A stretch of DNA of 43,434 nucleotides, from assembly GCA_023416275.1 (NCBI GenBank), contig JAEZIB010000198.1, positions 1 to 43,434 of the forward strand. Reading direction: 5' to 3'. This document shows, one piece after another, positions 33,354-40,952 of this stretch. Within the stretch, counting starts at the first letter, position 1. Every line of letters starts with the position of its first letter. The translations under genes and the position numbers were made by a program. The notes below the pieces were generated by a model, which saw only the letters and a list, made by a program, of their open reading frames with translations, was not told where the DNA came from and ran no database searches. The DNA comes from Bacillota bacterium (GTDB lineage: Bacteria > Bacillota > Clostridia > Acetivibrionales > DSM-1351).

Positions 33354-33671
33354 GTTTCTACATATTATTCATCAGAGAAAAACAAAAGTTATACAAATGG
33401 TTTAAAGCTTCATTATGTGTTAGAATTAAGTGATGGTAAAACAATTGATTTAAAAAAATCAGAAATGTTCTGGAGTAATATTTTAAAAGTTGATAATATC
33501 CTGGAAAATAAGGGTATAAATATTGAAAAAGGTACTATATTATTTAAAGACTGTATTAATCTTTTATCAAATGAAGATGTAGATTTTGAAAGCGGTACTG
33601 GTGTTTTAAATGAAATACTTAATTATTCGAACATAGGTTATTCTTCAGAATATTATGACTTGTCAGAATAA
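33354..33671 (+). pseudogene. Remnant of a gene, C-terminal part only
   Basis: A frame open from 33354 (after a TAA) to the stop at 33671 gives about 105 residues without a credible start. The readable part (STYYSSEKNKSYTNGLKLHY, then VLELSDGKTIDLKKSEMFW) begins in the middle of what looks like a beta-rich domain. The only start in frame is a GTG at 33417 with no ribosome-binding site. I read this as the 3' end of a decayed gene; the family is not recognised. A real 84-residue gene from 33417 is possible but less likely. Confidence 0.5.
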
Positions 33672-33753
33672 TGCTCTGATAAAACAACTAGTAACTATAC
33701 TGATTATCATATACGAGGCTAAAAACTGGAAAATACACTTTGTACTAAAATTA

Positions 33754-33800
33754 TGATAGTTTCACTATAATTTATTGCCCAAGTGGGCGTGGAGGTTATT
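33754..33800 (+). promoter_or_regulatory. Leader hairpin before the coiled-coil gene
   Basis: ATAGTTTCACTATAATTTAT, then GCCC-AAGT-GGGC two bases before the Shine-Dalgarno GGAGG. The layout and words match the leader of the gene at 10597 (GCCT-AGAAT-GGGC before GGGAGG). Confidence 0.5.
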
Positions 33801-34751
33801 ATGGATAACAACATGTTAAATGAAATTGAAAACAAACTATCTGTACTACCAGCATTAGAATATCGAATGCAAAAGCTTAATGACAGGTTAAATGATGCCG
33901 AGGCAGAAGTTAAATCCCTATTACATAAGTATGAAGCAGAAGCACTAGATGTTGAACAGATTCAGAAGGAATCCCTGTCAAACACCATTTTAAAACTCAT
34001 TAGAAAATATGAAGGAAAAGTGGAAAAAGAGAATCAAGAAATGTTGTCTGCTAAACTTAAGTATGATGAAGCAATTGAAAAGGTTAATATATTAAAGCTA
34101 GATATTCTTTCTCTTGGCAATAATATATCCGAAATTAAAAAGCAAAAACAAAATTATGAAGATGAACTAAAAAAACGAGAAGAAAGTATTAGAAGTAATA
34201 CAACTACTGAATCCTATAGAATATATATTGAACTCAAGCAAGAAAAAGAATTGCTGACTAATCAGCTCTATGAGCTTGAAGAAGCTATTAGTGCCGCCAA
34301 CAGAGTAACATCAACAGCATATAGTGCCCTGAGCCAGCTCGAAAGTGCTGAAAGCTGGGCTACATTTGATGCCTGGACACGTGGAGGAATAATAAGTCAC
34401 ATAGCAAAATACGACCATATTGATAATGCTCAGAAGGATTTTAATTTGCTGAATTCCGAGCTAAAAAACTTTCAAAAAGAGCTTCTGGATATAAATATTG
34501 ACAGCACTTATGACTCAATAGAAATTGATTCCTCTACAAGAGCAGTTGATTTTTGGTTTGACAATATATTTACCGATTTAAGTGTAAGAGATAAAATTCA
34601 AGAAAACATAGGCACCTTAACACAACTCAATACTAATATTAATAAAGCTGTCAGCAACCTTGAAAGTAATAGAGCTGAAATCAAGAAAAAGCTTGAGGAT
34701 ATAGAGTTGAAAAAGATTAACCTAGTCAAGTCAATTGAGGAAATAGATTAA
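33801..34751 (+). CDS. Coiled-coil protein of unknown function (316 aa)
   Basis: I do not recognise this protein. It is acidic and almost wholly helical: long coiled coils at about 1-165 (LEYRMQKLNDRLNDAEAEVK; KKREESIRSN) and again at about 215-316. A central segment (QLESAESWATFDAWTRGGII, then HIAKYDHIDNAQKDF) is probably a short globular turn. No signal peptide or membrane helix. I start at the ATG at 33801 because GGAGG lies six bases upstream; the frame is open six codons further. It is followed at 95 bp by the hydrolase gene on the same strand. A scaffold or stress-related role is possible but not supported. Confidence 0.72.
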   Translation: MDNNMLNEIENKLSVLPALEYRMQKLNDRLNDAEAEVKSLLHKYEAEALDVEQIQKESLSNTILKLIRKYEGKVEKENQEMLSAKLKYDEAIEKVNILKLDILSLGNNISEIKKQKQNYEDELKKREESIRSNTTTESYRIYIELKQEKELLTNQLYELEEAISAANRVTSTAYSALSQLESAESWATFDAWTRGGIISHIAKYDHIDNAQKDFNLLNSELKNFQKELLDINIDSTYDSIEIDSSTRAVDFWFDNIFTDLSVRDKIQENIGTLTQLNTNINKAVSNLESNRAEIKKKLEDIELKKINLVKSIEEID

Positions 34752-34784
34752 TCGACTTGCATTTTAAATTAAAATCCAATAGGA

Positions 34785-34845
34785 GGTGCAAGTCCATGTC
34801 GGTACTATAGAGTTTTGTGTCTGAATACACAGCATGGGCATACTT
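34785..34845 (+). promoter_or_regulatory. Shine-Dalgarno / hairpin / start element of the hydrolase gene
   Basis: AGGAGGTGCAA is followed by GTCCATG, an inner TGTGT/ACACA hairpin, CATGGGC, and then ATACTTATG. The outer 7-bp stem (one G-U) hides a decoy ATG that opens MSVL and stops at TAG. Folding brings the Shine-Dalgarno about 11 bases from the ATG at 34846. Confidence 0.55.
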
Positions 34846-35844
34846 ATGAATAGAAAAAAAATCGTTATTAAAGGCTTACCCTTCCAGACATGGACACCTG
34901 CAATAAAAGGTTTCAAAAATAGCATAAGCACTCTTGGTCTAGTCCCAATAAATGGTACTAAACATTGTGTTATGATTAGAGGCAATGATAAAAATAATCC
35001 TGTAATAATTTTTGTACATGGAGGTCCTGGAACAACAAAAATTCCATACGTCAGAAAATATCAGGATTTATTGGAACAGAATTTTACTATCGTACATTAT
35101 GATGAAAGAGCTACAGGTAAATCCTTTCATTTTTTAGAGGATTATTCCAACCTGTCAATAAATCTATTGACAGAAGATTTAATTGCTCTTACCGATTATA
35201 TTAGCCAAAAACTAGATACAAATAAAATAATTCTAGCTGGTCACTCTTTTGGAACGGTTGTTGGAATAAAAGCGGCTAATTTGGCTCCTGAGAAATATGT
35301 AGCTTATATTGGCATAGGTCAAATTGGTGACTTCTGGAGTAGAGAATTGGAATCACTGGAATTTTGTCTTGAAAAGGCAATAGAAAAAAACAACCAGCAG
35401 GATATTAGAGAAATTGAATCCTATCGTGAAAATGTTATTAACCATAAAATTACATTTCCCAGAAAGTTTGCAAGAAAATACGGCGGGGTGTCACGTTTAA
35501 TTAATGACGCAAGTGATATCGTATCGGGATTATTGCTAAGTCCGGAATACAATTTTCTTGATACTATTCGTTTTGGCAAGGGCCGCTCCGTATCCAGTAA
35601 AATACTCTGGACAGAACTTATGCAAAGTAATCTTCCAAATGAAGTTTCTGAACTAAAAATCCCCTGTTACTTTGTTATGGGCAAGCATGATTATTTAACA
35701 CCTGTAAACTCCGCAAAAGCTTACTTTGATTCAATTAATGCACCGCTAAAAGATTTTATAGTTTTTGACCAATCTGCTCATTATCCTCATTTTGAGGAAA
35801 AACAAAAGTTTTATGATTGGATAACATCAATTAATATTGGCTAA
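34846..35844 (+). CDS. Alpha/beta hydrolase (proline iminopeptidase-like)
   Basis: A 332-residue alpha/beta hydrolase of the peptidase S33 type. HGGPG at 58-62 forms the oxyanion region, Ser134 in AGHSFGTVVG is the nucleophile, Asp in GKHDYLTP (about 281) and His in SAHYPHFEE (about 309) complete the triad. A lid domain lies between about 160 and 255. The N-terminal basic stretch (MNRKKIVIKG) is not a signal peptide. The ATG at 34846 is preferred to the one at 34834, which lies within the 3' arm of the hairpin element described above. The substrate is unknown; an aminopeptidase or ester hydrolase is possible. Confidence 0.85.
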   Translation: MNRKKIVIKGLPFQTWTPAIKGFKNSISTLGLVPINGTKHCVMIRGNDKNNPVIIFVHGGPGTTKIPYVRKYQDLLEQNFTIVHYDERATGKSFHFLEDYSNLSINLLTEDLIALTDYISQKLDTNKIILAGHSFGTVVGIKAANLAPEKYVAYIGIGQIGDFWSRELESLEFCLEKAIEKNNQQDIREIESYRENVINHKITFPRKFARKYGGVSRLINDASDIVSGLLLSPEYNFLDTIRFGKGRSVSSKILWTELMQSNLPNEVSELKIPCYFVMGKHDYLTPVNSAKAYFDSINAPLKDFIVFDQSAHYPHFEEKQKFYDWITSINIG

Positions 35845-35872
35845 AAAACCATATTTATTGATGCCCTCGTAA

Positions 35873-35943
35873 AAGAGCCCCTATTCTGATAAAGCAGATA
35901 CAAATCAGGGCCGCGGTACAAATTATCATCTGTACAACAGCCC
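35873..35943. other. GC-rich structured element between convergent genes
   Basis: The word GGGC at 35908-35911 can pair with GCCC at 35940-35943 (with an inner GTACA/TGTAC stem) or with GCCC at 35877-35880 (with CTGAT/ATCAG). The two hairpins exclude each other. It may be only the shared terminator of the hydrolase and GH94 genes, since T runs follow on the plus strand. Confidence 0.45.
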
Positions 35944-36082
35944 TTATGATTTTTATTTTGATCTTAACTAAGTTTTAGTAATCCTAAATATGCTTCTATT
36001 TGTTTCCTATGCCCCATTGCAAACAAACTCTGTAAATCATTTATTCCTAATTCTTTTTTTAGTTGGTTCACGCATTTTAATT

Positions 36083-38491
36083 CTATTTCATTAAAACTAT
36101 AACAGTATGAGTGGTTCCCGCCTCAAATACTGGTATTTTATTAACCTCTTCACCATCTACTGTAATTTTTGCTATACCTGAATTTACACCATTTGGATTC
36201 TGAACTTCAATATTATAGGTTGCACCTCTAAATACTCTCCTTGCCTTAAAGCCTTGCCAGTTAGATGGTATACACGGTTCAACAATCAAGCAGTCATAAT
36301 TAGCTCTGATTCCTAAAATGTGCTGACTTGATGCTACCATGTTCCATGCTGCTGTACCAGAAAGCCACGAATTTCTTCCAACACCAAATTGAGGGTTTTC
36401 TTTTCCAAGAATATTCTGACAATATACATAAGGCTCAACTTCATAAAGCTCTGCATCATCATTCCTCTTTCCAGGAAGTATCTGGCTATAGTATTCAAAC
36501 GCCTTTTCTCCATTACCTAATAAAGTTTCAGAAATCATCATCCATGGATTTGTATGAAGGAATATTCCTCCATTTTCCTTTGTACCTATAGGAAAAGTTG
36601 TGACTCCTCCCTTTGTCTCATCATACTCAGGATAGGATGGATACATTGTTACAATTCCAAATTTAGAATTCAAGTACTTATCAACTGATGCCATACATTT
36701 TTCAGCCTTTTCACCATCAGCAACCTTACCTAAAATAGCCCAAGACTGAGAGTTTATAAATATTTTGCCAAATTTGTTTTCTTTTGACCCCAAAGGTTCT
36801 CCATAATCGTCAAAGGCCCTCTTATACCATTCTCCATCCCAACTGCTTTGATTAATGGCATTTCGCATTTCTTGATACATATTACTATACTTTGAGCAAG
36901 GTTCTATGCTTTCACTACTCATTTCTTGATACATATCACCATTCTTAAAGCAAAGCCCGTTATTTTTTAAATATTCACATAATTCAAGCATCTCCAAAGC
37001 TGCCCTGCAATATAGCATTGAAGTAAAAACACTCTCAGCAACGCCTTTACCTATATCAAGATTTAAAGTATCGTTCCAGTCAGCTCTTCCAGCTAAAGCA
37101 ATATTATTAGGTCCTCTATTATTGTGAGTGAATTCTAAAGCCCTGTCTAAATGTTTAATTACCGTTTCTGATGTAGTCTTGTCATTATATAAAATTGATT
37201 CATTTAGAAATTCAAAGTCACCAGTCTCCTTAACATAAGCATTTACAGCTAAAATGAGCCACAAATGATCATCCGAATACCAGTCATATTTTTTAACAGG
37301 TGCATCACCTTGTCCTCCCTCTCCTGTAAGGGGAAAGAACAGATGATATGCTCTACCATCGGTAAATTGGCATTTCAACAGTTTTATTATAAGCTCTTTT
37401 GCTTCACTTGGTATTGTATGCATTACTCCTAAACTGTCCTGGGCACTATCACGTATTCCCATTCCTCTTCCTAATCCCAGTTGATATAGAGAAACAAAAC
37501 GTGACCAGTTAAATGTAGTTTTACACTGGTATTGATTCCATACGTTTACAAAAAGGTTCATATCTTCATCAGGAGTTTCTACACTTAATTTGCCTGTATA
37601 GTCTTCCCAATATTCTTTCAAACGAGCTAAAGCAGCTTTTGCATTGTTAGGAGATAAGTAATCCTTAATATCCTGTTTTATATTCTTTCTTTCTTCTGCA
37701 AAACCAAGAACAAATACCATTTCTCTTTCTTCATTTGGTTCTAAATCAGCATCAATACAAAATGCACCAACACCGTTCATTCTACGGGAAATTGAGTTAC
37801 TGCATCCACCCTGTTCAACAGCAATAGGATTACTCTCAGACCTGTATTTCCCAATAAAGGTTTCAAGATTAGTATCAAAACTGCTAACCTTTTCCCCAGT
37901 TGCAAAAAAAGCTGCATTATCACTTATATGATGTGGGTGATATGTAATTATACCATCATCAAATCTTCCTTGGTTTATTTGCTGAACCCAGTCAACATTT
38001 TGCTGATCCATTATTGCATCCCAAAAACAAAACTCAGAGTACGCAAAAACCTGAAGCTTTTGGGCTATACCACGAATATTTGTAAGCTTTACATGCCAGA
38101 TTTCGAAGTTTTTATCATCTGGAACAAAGTATGTTACTTCACCAACAACTCCCTGATACTCTCCCGATAAAACAGTATACCCCATACCATGGCGGCAACT
38201 ATAGCTGTCAAGTTTCTTTAGTACCGGCTGATAACCAGGATTCCAATACTCTCCATTATCCTTATTTCTGATATATATATACCTTCCGGGTCTATCCATA
38301 GGTATGCTGTTATATCTATATCTCGTTACTCGCCTATTTTGAGGATCCTTGTGAAAACTGTAGCCTCCGCCTGTATTAGATACAATACCGCCATAATTTC
38401 CACTTCCAATATAGTTTATCCATGGTGTCGGCGTGTCTGGCCTAGTGACAACATATTCTTTGTTCTTTTTATCAAAATACCCGTACCTCAT
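36083..38491 (-). CDS. GH94 glycoside phosphorylase (cellobiose phosphorylase-like)
   Basis: An 802-residue inverting phosphorylase that splits a beta-glucosyl disaccharide with phosphate to give glucose 1-phosphate. Its N-terminus (MRYGYFDKKNKEYVVTRPDT) and blocks such as YSCRHGMGYT, GRGMGIRDSAQDSLGV, WYSDDHLWL and the RADWNDTLNL block (about 469-478) with the catalytic aspartate match GH94. Length fits cellobiose or chitobiose phosphorylase (about 800). It lacks a signal peptide, so it works on imported sugar. Which disaccharide is used cannot be settled by eye: cellobiose, cellobionate or N,N'-diacetylchitobiose are candidates. The ATG at 38491 follows GGAGGAGAATTTTA. The LacI gene upstream is its likely regulator. 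Confidence 0.88.
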   Translation of the reverse strand: MRYGYFDKKNKEYVVTRPDTPTPWINYIGSGNYGGIVSNTGGGYSFHKDPQNRRVTRYRYNSIPMDRPGRYIYIRNKDNGEYWNPGYQPVLKKLDSYSCRHGMGYTVLSGEYQGVVGEVTYFVPDDKNFEIWHVKLTNIRGIAQKLQVFAYSEFCFWDAIMDQQNVDWVQQINQGRFDDGIITYHPHHISDNAAFFATGEKVSSFDTNLETFIGKYRSESNPIAVEQGGCSNSISRRMNGVGAFCIDADLEPNEEREMVFVLGFAEERKNIKQDIKDYLSPNNAKAALARLKEYWEDYTGKLSVETPDEDMNLFVNVWNQYQCKTTFNWSRFVSLYQLGLGRGMGIRDSAQDSLGVMHTIPSEAKELIIKLLKCQFTDGRAYHLFFPLTGEGGQGDAPVKKYDWYSDDHLWLILAVNAYVKETGDFEFLNESILYNDKTTSETVIKHLDRALEFTHNNRGPNNIALAGRADWNDTLNLDIGKGVAESVFTSMLYCRAALEMLELCEYLKNNGLCFKNGDMYQEMSSESIEPCSKYSNMYQEMRNAINQSSWDGEWYKRAFDDYGEPLGSKENKFGKIFINSQSWAILGKVADGEKAEKCMASVDKYLNSKFGIVTMYPSYPEYDETKGGVTTFPIGTKENGGIFLHTNPWMMISETLLGNGEKAFEYYSQILPGKRNDDAELYEVEPYVYCQNILGKENPQFGVGRNSWLSGTAAWNMVASSQHILGIRANYDCLIVEPCIPSNWQGFKARRVFRGATYNIEVQNPNGVNSGIAKITVDGEEVNKIPVFEAGTTHTVIVLMK

Positions 38492-38697
38492 TAAAATTCT
38501 CCTCCATTAATAACTTATAAATTACTGTTTTACACATAAAATATGGGGTCACATTATAATGTATTTTGCAGTGGTTGATAAAAGTAAGTATTTTTGTTCA
38601 ATACTATGAGCAGATGTCTGTTTAACTCTGCATGTTCGCACAAGCTTTATTTTAGCTTGTTAAACATTCATTTTAATGAATTCAGGATGTAAGCCTT

Positions 38698-38725
38698 ATT
38701 ATATGAAATTCTTTATGAATTTAAA
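38698..38725 (-). promoter_or_regulatory. Putative promoter of the GH94 gene
   Basis: On the minus strand TTTAAA, 16 bases, then TATAAT. This gives a leader of about 200 bases with small hairpins (CAAGCT/AGCTTG; ATTCATT/AATGAAT). Confidence 0.4.
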
Positions 38726-38750
38726 CTAGATAAAGAGATAATTAAGTGTT

Positions 38751-38764
38751 TGGGAACGCTCCCA
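38751..38764. promoter_or_regulatory. Putative LacI-family operator
   Basis: TGGGAACGCTCCCA is a 14-bp palindrome with a central CG and only one unmatched pair, the usual shape of LacI-family sites. It is 26 bp upstream of the -35 of the GH94 promoter and 83 bp beyond the lacI-type gene stop. Confidence 0.65.
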
Positions 38765-38846
38765 TAAATGATTTAAAAAATAGCTTACAGCAAGTTAATA
38801 GCAATATATATTCTCACTGTAAACAAAATTAAAACACTATTCTTTA

Positions 38847-39875
38847 TTAATCATCACAACTTGATTCTCTATTACTGCATGTTTCTCCATAGTATAATTC
38901 AGTATCAAATGATAAAACTTGAGGCTCTGACTCCTTATCGACTATATTGTTCATTATTAATTTAATAGCTGATTCTGCAATCTTTTCAATTGGCTGCATC
39001 ATTGATGTAAGCCTAAGACTTGATGAAATATAGTGTAAAACCTCATATATGTTATCACATCCAATAATTGACAAATCTTGAGGCACCTGAACCCCAATCT
39101 CTTTGGTTTTCTGTATAGCATCATAGCCCTGCATGTCATTAAATGTAAACACAGCGGTAGGTGGATCATTTAAAAAAACAAGCTTTTCTATAGCTTCACT
39201 TCCACTTCTTTCGCCTGCATCGGTAAAAATCACGTAATCTTCATTATACTTTATACCATTTTCCTTAAGTGCCTCTTTATATCCGTTTAATCTCTCCAAA
39301 GCTACTTTATGGCTTATATTTCCTGTTATATGAGCTATTTTAGTATGTCCTAGTTCTATCAAGTATTGAACAGCTCTCTTAGCCCCGTTAAAATTGTCAA
39401 TTATAATATCATTTACCTTAATATCACTAAAATAATTTTCTATAACTACTAAAGGATATTTTGAGTCAATGATTTTTTTTACTACCTCTGAATCCCTGCA
39501 ATCACTTCCAAATAAAATGAGCCCATCGGCTGTGCCGCTTGTAAAGTATTGTACATACCTTAATTTTGAGTCGCAATCATCATTTGTACTGCAAAATACA
39601 ACATTATAATTATATTGAGCAGCATATTTTTCAAGCAGATTAGCTAAATTCAAATATATAGAAGCATTAAAAACATTATAAATAACTCCTATAACTCCCG
39701 ACTTCCTTGAAACAAGACTTCTAGCTGCTTGATTAGGAGTGTAATTCAGCTGTTCTATGGCATCAAGTACCTTAATACGAGTTTCATCTTTTACACCAGA
39801 TTTATTGTTTATTACTCTTGAAACAGTTGTTTTTGACACTCCTGCCAATTTCGCAATATCAAAAATGTTACTCAT
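38847..39875 (-). CDS. LacI family transcriptional regulator
   Basis: A 342-residue regulator. The N-terminal helix-turn-helix and hinge (MSNIFDIAKLAGVSKTTVSR, then NQAARSLVSRKSG) are typical, followed by a periplasmic-binding-protein-like sensor domain (about 60-335). I take the ATG at 39875; an ATG four codons upstream overlaps the AAAGGA site. It is directly upstream of the GH94 gene on the same strand, 355 bp away, and a matching palindromic operator lies between, so it likely controls disaccharide use. The effector is unknown. Confidence 0.92.
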   Translation of the reverse strand: MSNIFDIAKLAGVSKTTVSRVINNKSGVKDETRIKVLDAIEQLNYTPNQAARSLVSRKSGVIGVIYNVFNASIYLNLANLLEKYAAQYNYNVVFCSTNDDCDSKLRYVQYFTSGTADGLILFGSDCRDSEVVKKIIDSKYPLVVIENYFSDIKVNDIIIDNFNGAKRAVQYLIELGHTKIAHITGNISHKVALERLNGYKEALKENGIKYNEDYVIFTDAGERSGSEAIEKLVFLNDPPTAVFTFNDMQGYDAIQKTKEIGVQVPQDLSIIGCDNIYEVLHYISSSLRLTSMMQPIEKIAESAIKLIMNNIVDKESEPQVLSFDTELYYGETCSNRESSCDD

Positions 39876-40003
39876 ACTAAATGTCATTCCTTTCGCTGTG
39901 CTCTAGGCACAAAAATGATGAGACTATCCTGGGAAAACCTATTGCTTAGCATGCGCCAAAAAAGCTAAATTACATCACTTTAAAAATATTACTTTACGTT
40001 ATC

Positions 40004-40033
40004 ATTATATACTACATACAAGTATAGAAACAA
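40004..40033 (-). promoter_or_regulatory. Putative sigma-A promoter of the LacI-type gene
   Basis: On the minus strand TTGTTT, 18 bases, then TATAAT, about 130 bp before the start codon. Confidence 0.5.
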
Positions 40034-40037
40034 GCAT

Positions 40038-40835
40038 TCATTTTGTTTTCTGTCGTACTATTTCGTAAATCATTATAGATGCAGCTATAGATACATTTAA
40101 AGACTCTGCCCTTCCTGGCATTGGTATCTTTACTAAGCTATCTGATAATTCAGCTGTTTCATCACTAATTCCATTTGCCTCATTTCCAACTATTATTGCA
40201 ATCCTACCAGTTAAGTCCTCATCATAGTAATTATTTTTTCCGCTCAAATGTGATGCGATTATCTTATAATTTGATTTTTTTAACAGTTCAATTGTTCCAT
40301 CTATTTTCATGCTTTCAAAAATGGGCATATGAAAAACAGACCCCATTGTTGATCTCAGAACCTTTGGAGAAAAAAGATCAACACAGCCTTTAGTCAGTAT
40401 AACTGCAGAAATACCCGCAGCATCTGATGTTCTAATTATAGTTCCTACATTTCCCGGATCCTGAAGGCTATCTAATACTACTATCGAATTCCCCTGTTCA
40501 ATAATTGTATCAATGTTTATTTCTTTCTTTTTTAGCACTGCAAGAATTCCCTGAGGTGTTTGTGTGTCTGATATTTCCTTAAAAAGCTTTTCATTTACAA
40601 GAAAGCACTCATTACATACTGATTGTACTTTATTAATCAGTTCTTTTCCTCCGTTTAAACTTTCAAGCTTATCAGATATAATTACTTTTATTATATTCTG
40701 TTCATTATCAATAGCATCGTTTACAAACCTAATTCCTTCAACAAAATAAAGTCCTTCAGCATCTCTATTTTTTTTCAGATGCAAAGCCTTTATCTCTTTT
40801 ATTGTACTATTCTGACTGCTCTGTATATAGTTCAT
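40038..40835 (-). CDS. TrmH/SpoU-type RNA 2'-O-methyltransferase
   Basis: A 265-residue SPOUT methyltransferase. An N-terminal substrate-binding domain (about 1-100, KKNRDAEGLYFVEGIRFVND) precedes the knotted SAM domain with its three motifs: PGNVGTIIRTSDAAG, IIVGNEANGIS and IPMPGRAESLNVSIAASIMI. Related to the YsgA/RlmB group, so a 23S rRNA or tRNA target is expected but cannot be named. I place the start at the ATG at 40835, since AGGAG is eight bases upstream; the frame is open eight codons further. Flanked by the GGDEF-EAL gene upstream and the LacI gene downstream; it appears to be its own unit. Confidence 0.92.
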   Translation of the reverse strand: MNYIQSSQNSTIKEIKALHLKKNRDAEGLYFVEGIRFVNDAIDNEQNIIKVIISDKLESLNGGKELINKVQSVCNECFLVNEKLFKEISDTQTPQGILAVLKKKEINIDTIIEQGNSIVVLDSLQDPGNVGTIIRTSDAAGISAVILTKGCVDLFSPKVLRSTMGSVFHMPIFESMKIDGTIELLKKSNYKIIASHLSGKNNYYDEDLTGRIAIIVGNEANGISDETAELSDSLVKIPMPGRAESLNVSIAASIMIYEIVRQKTK

Positions 40836-40952
40836 TATTTTATCTCCTGTTATATTCATTAATGCAATTTGTTTCTGAAAATCTAAGCAATTCGATTTCC
40901 CCAGTTAAAAATTGTAACTGTTCATACTTGCAATGGAAAGGTGGGTTATATT

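Noticed and set aside
34785..34845. Group II intron or IStron fragment suggested by GGTGCAAGTCC
   Set aside because: Only about 60 bases long, no domain V-like hairpin and no reverse transcriptase gene nearby.
35911..35922. T-box-like GTACCGCGG on the minus strand
   Set aside because: The GGTG part is missing, there is no stem I upstream (GH94 ends at 36083) and no gene downstream; the match is explained by the local hairpin.
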